A stretch of DNA of 64,000 nt from Shewanella khirikhana (GTDB lineage: Bacteria > Pseudomonadota > Gammaproteobacteria > Enterobacterales > Shewanellaceae). The notes under the pieces were generated by a model. That model worked only from the letters and a program-made list of their open reading frames with translations, had not been told where the DNA came from and searched no databases. Every line of letters begins with the position of its first letter. The first letter of the stretch is position 1. The translations under genes were made by a program, and so were the position numbers. The stretch lies in NCBI RefSeq assembly GCF_003957745.1, contig NZ_CP020373.1, positions 4,095,001-4,159,000 of the forward strand. Direction: 5' to 3'. This document shows positions 35,125-44,821 of this stretch, in pieces.

Positions 35125-35262
35125 TTAGGCAGACAGACGAGCGCGACCTTTGGCACGGCGGCGAGCCAGTACCTTACGGCCGTTAGCTGTAGCCATGCGA
35201 GCGCGGAAGCCGTGAGAACGCTTGCGCTTCAGGTTGCTAGGTTGAAAAGTACGTTTACTCAT
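35125..35262 (-). CDS. rpmH: 50S ribosomal protein L34
   Basis: 45 residues, start MSKRTFQPSNLKRKRSHGF, end RRRAKGRARLSA. It is extremely rich in Arg and Lys. It is the first gene of the operon rpmH-rnpA-yidD-yidC and lies next to dnaA, as in most bacteria. Confidence 0.97.
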   Translation of the reverse strand: MSKRTFQPSNLKRKRSHGFRARMATANGRKVLARRRAKGRARLSA

Positions 35263-35351
35263 GGTGGCAATCCGTCTTTACTGGTTAACATTCCTTGACG
35301 CTGGTATCAGTAAATCTGAAATCAGAGACAAGGGCACAAAAAAGAGGCCGA

Positions 35352-35380
35352 ATTGTAATCACCTAAACGCCATCCGTCAA
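35352..35380 (-). promoter_or_regulatory. Promoter of the rpmH operon
   Basis: On the minus strand TTGACG (complement of 35375-35380), a 17-base spacer and TACAAT (complement of 35352-35357), about 90 bases before rpmH. A second -10-like TATAAT with a GC-rich discriminator lies further upstream (complement of 35524-35529), so tandem promoters are likely. Confidence 0.75.
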
Positions 35381-35452
35381 GAACTCTGGCACACCAGCGA
35401 CACATTACAGCCAATATTTTTCCCCTTTCGCTTAGCAGAGAACCCTACAGAA

Positions 35453-35724
35453 TGTGGATAACTCTGTGCATCTACACAATATCTGGTGGATCCAGCCCGC
35501 GTAAAACCGATCGAAGGTCGCGCATTATAGATCAAGGTGGATCCCTTTAGAAAGCAGGATTTGTGCAACATGGGCCAGAAAAAGATCTGATTCGATCTTG
35601 ACGGATCCAAGTTATTCAGATCTGACGATCTTCCTGTTGATAAATCTATTTAAAGGATAGCGATCCGGTCAGAGTCCCGATAGAATACTCCTCCTTTGGA
35701 TAGATCTTTTTGGGGACGGAATAC
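35453..35724. promoter_or_regulatory. DnaA box and GATC cluster in the dnaA control region
   Basis: A perfect DnaA box TGTGGATAA at 35453-35461 is followed up to dnaA by about eleven GATC sites in 230 bases, several within GGATCC or AGATCT. A candidate -10 TAGAAT is at 35681-35686. This fits autoregulation of dnaA by DnaA and hemimethylation control by SeqA. The whole rpmH-dnaA gap is 462 bases without another gene. Confidence 0.75.
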
Positions 35725-37101
35725 GTGGCGGTTTCACTTTGGCAACAGTGTATCGGCAGGCTGCAGGACGAGCTTTCAGCGCAACAATTCAGCATGTGGA
35801 TCAGACCGTTACAGGCCGAAATGGACGGGGACACCCTGGTGCTCTACGCACCGAACCGCTTCGTGTTGGATTGGGTACGCGACAAGTACATCAACTCCAT
35901 CAACCAATTCTTTACCGAGCAGATGGGCGACGATGCCCCCAAACTGCGTTTTGACATTGGCAGCCGTCCTTCTGCCAAGCCGCAGGTTGCCACCCCTGCT
36001 GCAACCGTCAAAGCCACCCCGTCTCAGCCCAAGCCAGGTGCGGCCTTTGCCAGCCAGCCCGAGCCGGCGGTGAGCAATCATCGCAGCAACATCAACCCCA
36101 CCTACCAGTTCGACAACTTCGTTGAGGGTAAGTCCAACCAACTGGGTAAGGCCGCCGCTTTGCAGGTTGCCGAAAATCCGGGTGGCGCTTACAACCCACT
36201 GTTTTTGTATGGCGGTACCGGTCTGGGTAAGACCCACCTGCTGCACGCTGTGGGCAATGGCATTATTAAAAACAAACCCAATGCCAAGGTGGTGTACATG
36301 CATTCCGAGCGTTTTGTCCAGGACATGGTCAAGGCGCTGCAAAACAATGCCATCGAAGAGTTCAAGCGTTACTACCGCAGTGTTGACGCGCTCTTTATCG
36401 ATGACATTCAGTTCTTTGCCAACAAAGACCGATCTCAGGAAGAATTCTTCCACACCTTTAACGCGCTGCTGGAAGGCAATCATCAAATCATTCTGACTTC
36501 GGATCGCTATCCCAAAGAGATCGACGGGGTAGAAGACAGGCTCAAGTCCCGCTTTGGTTGGGGCCTGACAGTCGCCATCGAGCCACCAGAGCTTGAGACC
36601 CGGGTGGCGATTTTGATGCGTAAGGCGCAGGAGAGCGGCATCAATCTGCCCGACGAAGTGGCCTTCTTTATTGCCAAGCGTCTGCGCTCCAACGTACGTG
36701 AGCTGGAAGGTGCCCTGAACCGGGTAATTGCCAACGCCAACTTCACCGGACGACCCATCACCATCGATTTTGTGCGCGAAGCCCTGCGCGACCTCTTGGC
36801 TCTGCAGGAAAAATTGGTCACTATAGACAACATTCAGAAGACGGTGGCCGAATACTACAAGATCAAGATGGCTGATATGCTGTCCAAGCGCCGCTCACGC
36901 AGTGTGGCGCGTCCAAGACAGATGGCCATGGCCCTCTCTAAAGAGCTGACCAACCAGAGTTTGCCGGAAATCGGCGATGCCTTTGGTGGTCGCGACCACA
37001 CGACTGTGCTGCACGCCTGTCGTAAGATCGCCCAGCTCCGTGAAGAGAGCCACGATATCAAAGAAGATTACGCCAACCTGATTCGTACCTTATCTTCCTA
37101 A
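35725..37101 (+). CDS. dnaA: Chromosomal replication initiator DnaA
   Basis: 458 residues starting at the GTG at 35725 (MAVSLWQQCIGRLQDEL); the frame is open five codons earlier from a TTG that does not fit the family. Domain I is followed by a short linker, then the AAA+ domain with Walker A GGTGLGKTHLLHAVG, Walker B LFIDDIQFF and sensor region LTSDRYPKEID. Domain IV carries the DNA-binding signature FGGRDHTTVLHACRKI. It opens oriC, 12 kb away in this window. Confidence 0.98.
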   Translation: MAVSLWQQCIGRLQDELSAQQFSMWIRPLQAEMDGDTLVLYAPNRFVLDWVRDKYINSINQFFTEQMGDDAPKLRFDIGSRPSAKPQVATPAATVKATPSQPKPGAAFASQPEPAVSNHRSNINPTYQFDNFVEGKSNQLGKAAALQVAENPGGAYNPLFLYGGTGLGKTHLLHAVGNGIIKNKPNAKVVYMHSERFVQDMVKALQNNAIEEFKRYYRSVDALFIDDIQFFANKDRSQEEFFHTFNALLEGNHQIILTSDRYPKEIDGVEDRLKSRFGWGLTVAIEPPELETRVAILMRKAQESGINLPDEVAFFIAKRLRSNVRELEGALNRVIANANFTGRPITIDFVREALRDLLALQEKLVTIDNIQKTVAEYYKIKMADMLSKRRSRSVARPRQMAMALSKELTNQSLPEIGDAFGGRDHTTVLHACRKIAQLREESHDIKEDYANLIRTLSS

Positions 37102-37121
37102 AAGACAGGGACTTGGACACA

Positions 37122-38222
37122 ATGAAATTTTCTATCGATAGGGACGCGCTGTTAAAACCCTTGCAACTGGTGAGCGGGGCTGTGGAACGTCGCCACAACC
37201 TGCCTATTCTGGCGAATCTTTTGGTGGAAGTAAGTGGTCACTCACTTAAGATGACCGGTACCGATCTGGAAGTCGAGCTGGTGGGGGAAGCCACAGTGCA
37301 CGGCGATGTTCAGGAAGGCCGCACCACTGTGCCTGCCAAGAAGCTGCTGGATATCGTCAAGTCCCTGCCGGAGCAGTCTGAGCTCAAGGTTGAGCAACAG
37401 GAAAATAAATGGTTGCTGCGCTGCGGCCGCAGCCGTTTCTCGCTGGCTACTCTGCCGGCAGAAGAATACCCCAATGTCGAGGCGTTCCGCCCGGACATCG
37501 AATTTACCCTCAAGCAGGGCACCCTCAAGTCGCTTATCGATGCCACTCAGTTTTCCATGGCTAACCAGGACGTGCGTTACTACCTCAACGGTTTATTGAT
37601 TGAAACCGAAGGCAGTGTGCTGCGCGCCGTGGCCACCGATGGTCATCGCCTGGCACTGAGCCACCGCGTGATTGAGGCCTCGCTGCCAGAGAAGCAGGTG
37701 ATTGTGCCCCGCAAAGGTGTGGTGGAAATGTCACGTCTGCTCGATGCAGAAGATCAGGACATCACCCTGGCCATTGGTGAGAGTGCTATTCGCGCCACCA
37801 CTGCCAGCGCTGTATTCACCAGTAAGCTGGTGGATGGCCGCTTCCCCGACTACCGCCGGGTGCTGCCAAAGGGCGGCGATAAAATCGTGATTGCCAGCCG
37901 TAACCAGCTTAAACAGGCGCTGCTGCGGGCATCGATTCTGTCGAACGAGAAGTTCCGTGGTGTGCGTATTCTGCTGGAAGATGGGCTGCTGAAGATCACC
38001 GCCAACAACCCAGAGCAGGAAGAAGCGGAAGAAATCATCGACGTGGATTACAACTCCACCACCCTGGAAATTGGCTTTAACGTCTCCTATCTGCTGGACG
38101 TACTCAACAGCCTGCGTTCCGATGAAGTGCGTGTCACCCTCATCGACAGCAACTCCAGCGCCCTGATTGAAAACCACGTGGAAGAAGATTCCATGTACGT
38201 GGTTATGCCGATGAGGCTCTAA
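37122..38222 (+). CDS. dnaN: DNA polymerase III beta sliding clamp
   Basis: 366 residues from the ATG at 37122 (MKFSIDRDALLKPLQLVSG), the same length as E. coli DnaN. Three repeated clamp domains, ending in the conserved YVVMPMRL. It gives processivity to polymerase III. It follows dnaA by 20 bases. Confidence 0.98.
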   Translation: MKFSIDRDALLKPLQLVSGAVERRHNLPILANLLVEVSGHSLKMTGTDLEVELVGEATVHGDVQEGRTTVPAKKLLDIVKSLPEQSELKVEQQENKWLLRCGRSRFSLATLPAEEYPNVEAFRPDIEFTLKQGTLKSLIDATQFSMANQDVRYYLNGLLIETEGSVLRAVATDGHRLALSHRVIEASLPEKQVIVPRKGVVEMSRLLDAEDQDITLAIGESAIRATTASAVFTSKLVDGRFPDYRRVLPKGGDKIVIASRNQLKQALLRASILSNEKFRGVRILLEDGLLKITANNPEQEEAEEIIDVDYNSTTLEIGFNVSYLLDVLNSLRSDEVRVTLIDSNSSALIENHVEEDSMYVVMPMRL

Positions 38223-38249
38223 GACCGTCGCTGACGAGTCTTTGTTGGT

Positions 38250-39332
38250 ATGAGCCTCAGTCGTCTTTCCATCGACGCGTTTCGCAATATTGATTCAGCC
38301 CAGCTTGCCCCAGGCGCCGGGCTGAATCTCATTTATGGCCACAACGGCAGTGGCAAAACCAGTATTCTTGAAGCCATTTACTTTTTGGGCATGGGCCGCT
38401 CGTTTCGAAGCCATTTGTCCCAGCGGGTTATTCAGAACGACGCCGACAGCCTGACCCTGTTTGCCATTGCTGCGGGTCAGCAAGGGGAAAGCCGCATTGG
38501 TCTGCGGCGTCATCGCAGCGGTGATACCGAAGTCAAAATCGATGGTGACAAGGTGAAACGCCTGTCGCAACTCGCCGAGGCGCTGCCTATTCAAGTGATC
38601 ACTCCCGAGAGCTTTTCGCTGCTGTTTGAAGGCCCATCGGCCCGGCGTCAGTTCATTGACTGGGGCGCCTTTCATGCCTCAAGACAGTTTCATTTGGCGT
38701 GGATGAATACAAGGCGGATTTTAAAGCAGCGAAATCAGCTGCTTAGAGATGGCGCCAGTTACGAACATATCGCGTTCTGGGATCAGGAATTAGTTCGCTA
38801 TGCCCTTGAAGTCACAGAGATAAGAAACCATTATGTAGGCTCGTTAAATGGCGTGCTTAAGGGTATAATCGGGGAGTTTTTACCCGATGTGGATATCCGG
38901 GTTTCTTTCACCCGTGGCTGGGACAGCAAAACGGAGTTTTCCGACCTGCTCAAGGCCCAGTATTCGCGGGATTTGGCCATAGGCCATACGGTCAGCGGCC
39001 CCCACAAGGCAGACCTCAGACTGCGGGTTGGCAATTTGCCCGCACAGGACGCGCTGTCCCGTGGACAATTGAAGTTATTGGTGTGTGCCCTGCGCATTGC
39101 CCAGGGTAAGTTGCTCAAGCAACAAATCGATAAACACAGCATCTATTTGGTGGACGATCTGCCCTCCGAGTTGGATGCCAAGCACAGGCAACTGTTGCTG
39201 AAAGAGCTTATAGATACCGGCGCTCAGCTGTTTGTAACCGCCATCGAGCCTTCAGCAATTGTGGATTCTTTGCCTGTGCCCCCCGACAGGATGTTTCACG
39301 TACAGGCCGGCCGGGTAACAGAGACTAAATAA
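38250..39332 (+). CDS. recF: DNA replication and repair protein RecF
   Basis: 360 residues. An SMC-like ATPase with Walker A GHNGSGKTSILEAI near 30, the signature SRGQLKLLVCALRIAQ and Walker B YLVDDLPSELDAKHR. It loads RecA at single-strand gaps. It is the third gene of dnaA-dnaN-recF-gyrB. Confidence 0.97.
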   Translation: MSLSRLSIDAFRNIDSAQLAPGAGLNLIYGHNGSGKTSILEAIYFLGMGRSFRSHLSQRVIQNDADSLTLFAIAAGQQGESRIGLRRHRSGDTEVKIDGDKVKRLSQLAEALPIQVITPESFSLLFEGPSARRQFIDWGAFHASRQFHLAWMNTRRILKQRNQLLRDGASYEHIAFWDQELVRYALEVTEIRNHYVGSLNGVLKGIIGEFLPDVDIRVSFTRGWDSKTEFSDLLKAQYSRDLAIGHTVSGPHKADLRLRVGNLPAQDALSRGQLKLLVCALRIAQGKLLKQQIDKHSIYLVDDLPSELDAKHRQLLLKELIDTGAQLFVTAIEPSAIVDSLPVPPDRMFHVQAGRVTETK

Positions 39333-39424
39333 GGAAGGTGCGGCACAGGCGGGGCAGTCCGTGGTGCCGTCGCAGTGCTTTTTGGGACTTATTTTGCCCC
39401 TTCCATAACCGACGAGAGAGAAAT

Positions 39425-41842
39425 ATGTCAGAGAATACTTACGATTCGTCGAGTATTAAGGTACTTAAGGGCCTTGATGCAGTACGCAAAAGACCAGGGA
39501 TGTACATTGGTGACACCGACGATGGTACGGGTCTGCATCACATGGTATTTGAAGTCGTCGATAACTCTATCGACGAGGCGCTTGCCGGTCACTGCAGTGA
39601 AATCACCATCACCATTCACGTGGATGGCTCAGTATCGGTAAAAGACGATGGCCGTGGTATTCCTGTGGCAATTCACCCGGAAGAAGGCGTGTCTGCCGCC
39701 GAGGTGATCATGACCGTGCTGCACGCCGGTGGTAAGTTCGACGACAACTCCTACAAGGTGTCAGGTGGTCTGCACGGTGTGGGTGTGTCTGTGGTGAACG
39801 CCCTGTCCAAGAAGTTGCAGCTGACCATTCGTCGTGACGGCAAGGTACACGAGCAGTTCTACACCCACGGTGTACCTGATGCGCCAATCAAGGTTGTTGG
39901 TGATGCCACCAAAACCGGTACCGAAGTGCGTTTTTGGCCAAGTGAAGAAACCTTCTCCGACACCCTGTTCCATTTCGATATTCTCGCCAAGCGTGTGCGT
40001 GAGCTGTCGTTCCTGAACTCAGGTGTGGGTATTCGTCTGGTTGACGAGCGCGACAACAAAGATGAATTCTTCAAATATGAAGGTGGTATCAGTGCTTTCG
40101 TTGAGTACCTGAACCGCAACAAGACCCCGGTAAACAAGGACATCTTCCACTTCGCCCAAGAGCGCGAAGACGGTATCACAGTGGAAGTGGCCATGCAGTG
40201 GAACGATGGTTTCCAGGAAAACATCTACTGCTTTACCAACAACATTCCCCAGCGTGATGGTGGTACCCACCTTGCCGGTTTCCGCGGCGCGCTGACCCGT
40301 AACCTCAACAACTATATGGAAGCTGAGGGTTACAACAAGAAGAACAAGACCAACGCCACCGGTGACGACGCCCGTGAAGGTCTGACCGCCGTAATTTCGG
40401 TGAAGGTGCCTGATCCCAAGTTCAGCTCCCAGACCAAAGACAAGCTGGTATCCAGCGAAGTAAAAAGTGCGGTTGAACAGACCATGGGTGAGAAGCTCGG
40501 TGATTACCTGCTGGAAAACCCGGGTGATGCCAAGCTGATTGTTGGCAAGATCATCGACGCGGCCCGTGCCCGTGAAGCGGCCCGTAAGGCCCGTGAAATG
40601 ACCCGTCGTAAAGGCGCGTTGGACCTCGGTGGTCTGCCAGGTAAGCTGGCTGACTGTCAGGAAAAAGATCCCGGACTCTCCGAAATCTACATAGTGGAGG
40701 GTGATTCGGCCGGTGGCTCTGCCAAACAAGGCCGAAACCGTAAAAACCAGGCGATTCTGCCACTGAAGGGTAAAATCCTTAACGTAGAAAAAGCCCGTTT
40801 CGACAAGATGCTGTCTTCTCAGGAAGTGGCAACCCTTATCACCGCCCTGGGCTGTGGTATTGGCCGCGACGAGTACGACCCGGACAAGACCCGCTACCAC
40901 TACATCATCATCATGACGGATGCTGACGTGGACGGTTCTCACATTCGTACCCTGCTGCTGACCTTCTTCTTCCGTCAGATGCCTGAGCTGATTGAGCGCG
41001 GCTACGTGTATATCGCCCAGCCACCACTGTACAAGGTGAAAAAGGGTAAGCACGAGCAGTACCTGAAGGACGACCCGGCTCTGACCGAGTTCCTGACCAC
41101 AGGCGCACTCGACGGCGCTTCTATTCACCCATCACAGGGCGCTCCCGGCATGAGCGGCGAGCCACTGGAAAAACTGGTGAATCAGTACCGCGAAGTGGAA
41201 GGCATCATCGCCCGTCTGGATCTGCGTTATCCGGAAGTGCTGACCGATCGTATGCTCTACCACCCAGTGCTGAGCAACGACATGCTGGCTGATCAGGCCA
41301 AGGTACAGGCCTGGTGTGATGCCTTTGTGGCCGATCTGGTTGAGCGTGAAAGCAGCGGCGTACTTTACAACGCCGTGGCCGAGCACGACCCAGAGCGTCA
41401 GGTGTACGTACCTAAGGTGACCCTGCGTCGCCACGGTATCGACCATGAGTATCTGTTCAGCTACGACTTCTTCCAGTCCAGCGACTATCGCAAGCTTGGC
41501 GCTCTGGCCAACGCCCTCGATGGCCTGATTGAAGAAGGTGGTTACGTACAGCGCGGCGAGAAAGTGAAGCCGGTGACCAGCTTTATCGAAGCCCTCGACT
41601 GGCTGGTGGGCGAGTCCAAGCGTGGCCTCTACATCCAGCGCTATAAGGGTCTGGGTGAGATGAACCCAGAGCAGCTGTGGGAAACCACCATGGATCCTGA
41701 AAGCCGCCGTATGCTGCAGGTAACCATCGAAGATGCTATCGCTGCTGACCAGCTGTTCACCACCCTGATGGGCGATCAGGTTGAACCGCGCCGCGACTTC
41801 ATCGAGGCCAACGCCCTCAACGTGGCCAACCTCGACGTATAA
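39425..41842 (+). CDS. gyrB: DNA gyrase subunit B
   Basis: 805 residues from the ATG at 39425 (MSENTYDSSSIKVLKGLDAV). It has the GHKL ATPase with EVVDNSIDEALAG and GLHGVGVSVVNALS, the TOPRIM motif EGDSAGGSAKQGRNRKNQA and the metal site DADVDGSHIRTLLL. It introduces negative supercoils together with GyrA. The 92-base gap after recF may hold its own promoter. Confidence 0.98.
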   Translation: MSENTYDSSSIKVLKGLDAVRKRPGMYIGDTDDGTGLHHMVFEVVDNSIDEALAGHCSEITITIHVDGSVSVKDDGRGIPVAIHPEEGVSAAEVIMTVLHAGGKFDDNSYKVSGGLHGVGVSVVNALSKKLQLTIRRDGKVHEQFYTHGVPDAPIKVVGDATKTGTEVRFWPSEETFSDTLFHFDILAKRVRELSFLNSGVGIRLVDERDNKDEFFKYEGGISAFVEYLNRNKTPVNKDIFHFAQEREDGITVEVAMQWNDGFQENIYCFTNNIPQRDGGTHLAGFRGALTRNLNNYMEAEGYNKKNKTNATGDDAREGLTAVISVKVPDPKFSSQTKDKLVSSEVKSAVEQTMGEKLGDYLLENPGDAKLIVGKIIDAARAREAARKAREMTRRKGALDLGGLPGKLADCQEKDPGLSEIYIVEGDSAGGSAKQGRNRKNQAILPLKGKILNVEKARFDKMLSSQEVATLITALGCGIGRDEYDPDKTRYHYIIIMTDADVDGSHIRTLLLTFFFRQMPELIERGYVYIAQPPLYKVKKGKHEQYLKDDPALTEFLTTGALDGASIHPSQGAPGMSGEPLEKLVNQYREVEGIIARLDLRYPEVLTDRMLYHPVLSNDMLADQAKVQAWCDAFVADLVERESSGVLYNAVAEHDPERQVYVPKVTLRRHGIDHEYLFSYDFFQSSDYRKLGALANALDGLIEEGGYVQRGEKVKPVTSFIEALDWLVGESKRGLYIQRYKGLGEMNPEQLWETTMDPESRRMLQVTIEDAIAADQLFTTLMGDQVEPRRDFIEANALNVANLDV

Positions 41843-41858
41843 TCGTCCGGTTCGGAAT

Positions 41859-41890
41859 AAAAAGGGAAAGCAGCTGCTTTCCCTTTTTTT
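41859..41890 (+). terminator. Terminator after gyrB
   Basis: AAAGGGAAAGC-AG-CTGCTTTCCCTTT stem followed by a T7 run. Nearly the same stem recurs after the GH20 gene at 52096-52125. Confidence 0.9.
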
Positions 41891-42099
41891 ATTAACCCTT
41901 TCGTATAACCTCTTATAAAACAGCCACTTTTTATGTGGTTATCTCAGTGTCATTTCGCCGCAACAGCGCTGTCATCCGGGTGTCAAATAGCAGAGAAAAA
42001 TACCAATGCCGGGATGAATAGTACCGCCCAAGGCTTGGCTATCCCTGTAAGTTAGCCTGAAGAAAAAAACAACACCCATAACAACAGGGAAGCAAGGAC
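41891..42099 (+). promoter_or_regulatory. Control region of the TonB receptor gene
   Basis: About 210 bases between the gyrB terminator and the receptor start. I see no clear -35/-10 pair, Fur box or CRP site. An AACAACACCCATAACAACAGG stretch precedes an AGGGAAGCAAGGAC ribosome-binding region directly before the ATG. Confidence 0.35.
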
Positions 42100-44748
42100 A
42101 TGTTAAATCAGCGGATATTTAAAACCTCCCTCCTGGCCGTTTGTGTGGCTCAGGCATTGGCGGGCACCCAGGTGCATGCAGCCGAAACCGGGGAGGCCGA
42201 AGCGGCCAACGCCAATGTGGAAGTGATTGAAGTACGTGGTATTCGCCGCTCGGTGGAAGCGTCGATGAACACCAAGCGCTTTGCCAATGCCGTGGTGGAT
42301 GCAGTCACGGCAGAGGACATCGGCAAGTTCCCTGATAAGAACATAGGTGACGCGCTGCAGCGCATATCCGGCGTGTCGGTGGATCGCCAATACGGTGAAG
42401 TAAGCGGCGTGACCATTCGCGGTACCGCCCCTGAGCACACCCGCATTCTGCTGAACGGTCAGACAGTTGCCAGCACCTCTTGGTATGACCTTGGCCCAGC
42501 CAGCCGTACCTTTAACATGGAACTGCTGTCTGCCGAACAGGTCGCCGGAGTTGAAGTGTTCAAGACGCCGGAAGCCGCCATGGAAGAAGGCGCGCTCGGT
42601 GGTACTGTTAACCTGAAAACCCGCAAGCCGCTGGAGCTGGATGCCCATACCTATCAGGTGTCGGCCGAAGCGTCCCAAAGCAGCCTCTACGATGACACCA
42701 AGCCCAGCTACTCTTTCCTTGGCAGCTGGAAAGATGAAGATGCCCGTTGGGGTGTGCTGGCCGCTTACTCGGTGGAAGAAATTGTCGATGGTCGCCATGT
42801 GATCGAGTCGCTCTCTGGCTATTACGAATACTTTGCCGAGGATGCTGCCACCGGGCAGGAATCTACCGTCGGCGCCTGGGGTATTGGCTCTCAGGTTTAC
42901 AAGGCCGAGCGTGAGCGCAGCAGTGCTCAGCTGACCCTGCAATTTGCCCCCACCGACGCGCTGGAGTTCAGCCTGGACTACTTCCGCTTCGAGCTGGATA
43001 ACCCCCATGTAAACCACAACTTCCTGACCATAGGTGCCCGCGGCGCCGGTTCGTCCAACGTGGTGAACAATGCTCAGGGCGGTACCGCCCAGGCCACCAT
43101 TGCGCCGGGCTATGCCTCCATTATCTACAACCCTGTGGTGCGCCAAGCGGTGAACATGGAGTCGGACGTGCTTAACCTGTCGGGCAAGTACAGTGGCGAT
43201 GGCTTTGATTTATCAGGCGTGATTGGCCGTTCCACTTCTGAAGGTGGCACCCAGGGCGGCGCGTCCAGCTGGTGGATCCCGGCGACTGACGATGGCGACC
43301 GCATTGGCGACCCGGCCTTCCCCGATGGTCAGGGCGGCACCGATGGCGGCTTCAGCTACGATGCCACCGGACCTTATCAGGTGTGGCTGACCAGCCTGGA
43401 TGCCACCAATGCCAGCGAGCTTAAGTTTGCCCAGGAAGCCAACTACGAAACCACAGTACAGGACCACGATGTGCGTTATGCCCAGCTGGATCTGAGCCTG
43501 CCGCTGGATGGTGACTTCTTCAACAAGCTGGATGTGGGCGTGAAGTACAACAGCAGCGACTTCGAGCGCGTTGCCTTTAACCGTAACCCCTCTGAAGTGA
43601 TTGGTTTTGTGCCCAACGGCAACTTCTCCAACTGGAGCGGTGGTGTATTCAGCGGCCTGCACAGCCAAAGCAGCGGCCACACCCTGAACTCGTACGCCTA
43701 TCTGGATGCCGATAAGTGGTGGGCCTTTATCAGCGACAAATATGCCAACGGCGAGCTGGTGGAAGTGGCCAACTACGGCAACACCTTTACCGTGTCTGAG
43801 GACATGCTGGCGCTCTATGTTCAGGCCGATTTCAGCGGTGAAAACTTCCGCGGTAACATGGGCCTGCGCTATGTGGATACCAGCCAGACCTCATCGGGCT
43901 TTACCCGCAACGGCGGCGATATTTCTCCGTTCGAGGAGGATGCCAGCTACGACAACTGGCTGCCAAGCATCAACTTTGCCTACGACCTGAATGACGACCT
44001 TATTCTGCGTGCTGCGGCATCCAGCGTTATGTCCAGGGTTAACTACAGCGACCTGAACCCGGGTCTGGCCATCGAAGCCAGCTTCGGTTCAGCCAGCGGC
44101 GGTAACCCCTTCCTCAAGCCTTACGAGGCAAACCAGGCCGACTTGGGTATCGAGTGGTACTTTACCGAGTCGTCCATGGCGTCTGCGGCACTGTTCTACA
44201 AAGATATCAGCAACATGGTGTTCAACACCCAAACCGTGGAATACGTGCAGGGTTGTGGTGCCAGCGAACCTGAGTGGAGCAAGTGCCGGGTAACCAAGCC
44301 ACAGAGTGGCGGCGATGGTGAGGTGCTGGGTCTGGAGCTGCAACTGCAGCACAACTTCGACAATGGCTTTGGTTTTATTGCCAACTACACCTATGTCGAC
44401 AGCGAAACCCAGACTCCGGATGGAACCACCCAAATGGTGCCGGGCGTATCGGAAGATACCTTCAACACCACGGTGTTTTTCGAGAACGACTACATCAGTA
44501 CCCGTATCGCCTACAACTGGCGCTCTGAGTACATTGGCGTAGGCAGCGTGCAGAACGTGCTCAACGACAGCTATCAGCAGGTCGATGCCTCTATCATCTG
44601 GCATGCCATGGAAAACCTCGATATCAGCCTCGAAGGTGTCAACCTGACCAACGAAGTGGTTCAGTCCTATGACGTGAACTACGGTCTGACCCAAAACACC
44701 ATCGAGTTTGGTTCGCGCTACTTCCTGGGAGCGGCTTACCGCTTCTGA
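42100..44748 (+). CDS. TonB-dependent receptor of the carbohydrate-locus type
   Basis: 882 residues. Signal peptide about 1-27 (ending in TQVHA). The TonB box-like VEVIEVRGIRRSVEASMNTK is followed by a plug domain with AVTAEDIGKFPDKNIGDALQ, VTIRGTAPEHTRILLNGQTV and GVEVFKTPEAAMEEGALGGT, the pattern of Xanthomonas/Caulobacter-type receptors. It ends in YFLGAAYRF. These receptors import oligosaccharides through the outer membrane. The neighbours (GH20 hexosaminidase, ROK kinase, sugar permease) point to N-acetylglucosamine oligomers. It is much larger than the siderophore receptor at 7706-9805 and has no Fur box. Confidence 0.9.
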   Translation: MLNQRIFKTSLLAVCVAQALAGTQVHAAETGEAEAANANVEVIEVRGIRRSVEASMNTKRFANAVVDAVTAEDIGKFPDKNIGDALQRISGVSVDRQYGEVSGVTIRGTAPEHTRILLNGQTVASTSWYDLGPASRTFNMELLSAEQVAGVEVFKTPEAAMEEGALGGTVNLKTRKPLELDAHTYQVSAEASQSSLYDDTKPSYSFLGSWKDEDARWGVLAAYSVEEIVDGRHVIESLSGYYEYFAEDAATGQESTVGAWGIGSQVYKAERERSSAQLTLQFAPTDALEFSLDYFRFELDNPHVNHNFLTIGARGAGSSNVVNNAQGGTAQATIAPGYASIIYNPVVRQAVNMESDVLNLSGKYSGDGFDLSGVIGRSTSEGGTQGGASSWWIPATDDGDRIGDPAFPDGQGGTDGGFSYDATGPYQVWLTSLDATNASELKFAQEANYETTVQDHDVRYAQLDLSLPLDGDFFNKLDVGVKYNSSDFERVAFNRNPSEVIGFVPNGNFSNWSGGVFSGLHSQSSGHTLNSYAYLDADKWWAFISDKYANGELVEVANYGNTFTVSEDMLALYVQADFSGENFRGNMGLRYVDTSQTSSGFTRNGGDISPFEEDASYDNWLPSINFAYDLNDDLILRAAASSVMSRVNYSDLNPGLAIEASFGSASGGNPFLKPYEANQADLGIEWYFTESSMASAALFYKDISNMVFNTQTVEYVQGCGASEPEWSKCRVTKPQSGGDGEVLGLELQLQHNFDNGFGFIANYTYVDSETQTPDGTTQMVPGVSEDTFNTTVFFENDYISTRIAYNWRSEYIGVGSVQNVLNDSYQQVDASIIWHAMENLDISLEGVNLTNEVVQSYDVNYGLTQNTIEFGSRYFLGAAYRF

Positions 44749-44762
44749 ATCTGAGCCAAAGA

Positions 44763-44789
44763 AAAGAGCCGATCCTGTATCGGCTCTTT
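44763..44789 (+). terminator. Attenuator between the TonB receptor and the halogenase-like gene
   Basis: An 11-base-pair stem, AAAGAGCCGAT (44763-44773) with ATCGGCTCTTT (44779-44789), has a five-base loop and is followed by GTGTTT. It lies between two genes in the same direction, so it probably ends most receptor transcripts and lets some continue. Confidence 0.75.
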
Positions 44790-44821
44790 GTGTTTGGGAA
44801 AGGCCTTGGTTGGAGGACAGG

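Noticed and set aside
38174..38181. CCACGTGG core in dnaN
   Set aside because: The flanks do not continue the parS palindrome; it is a coding coincidence.
39292..39301. parS half-site TGTTTCACGT at the end of recF
   Set aside because: The second half (ACAGGC) does not match, so it is not a palindrome and unlikely to bind ParB strongly.
40019..41128. Long open frame antisense to gyrB
   Set aside because: Same reason: it is a shadow of a certain, highly conserved gene without a ribosome site or recognisable motif.
42103..43146. Long open frame antisense to the TonB receptor gene
   Set aside because: Composition and lack of motifs mark it as a shadow; the receptor has signal peptide, plug and terminal phenylalanine.
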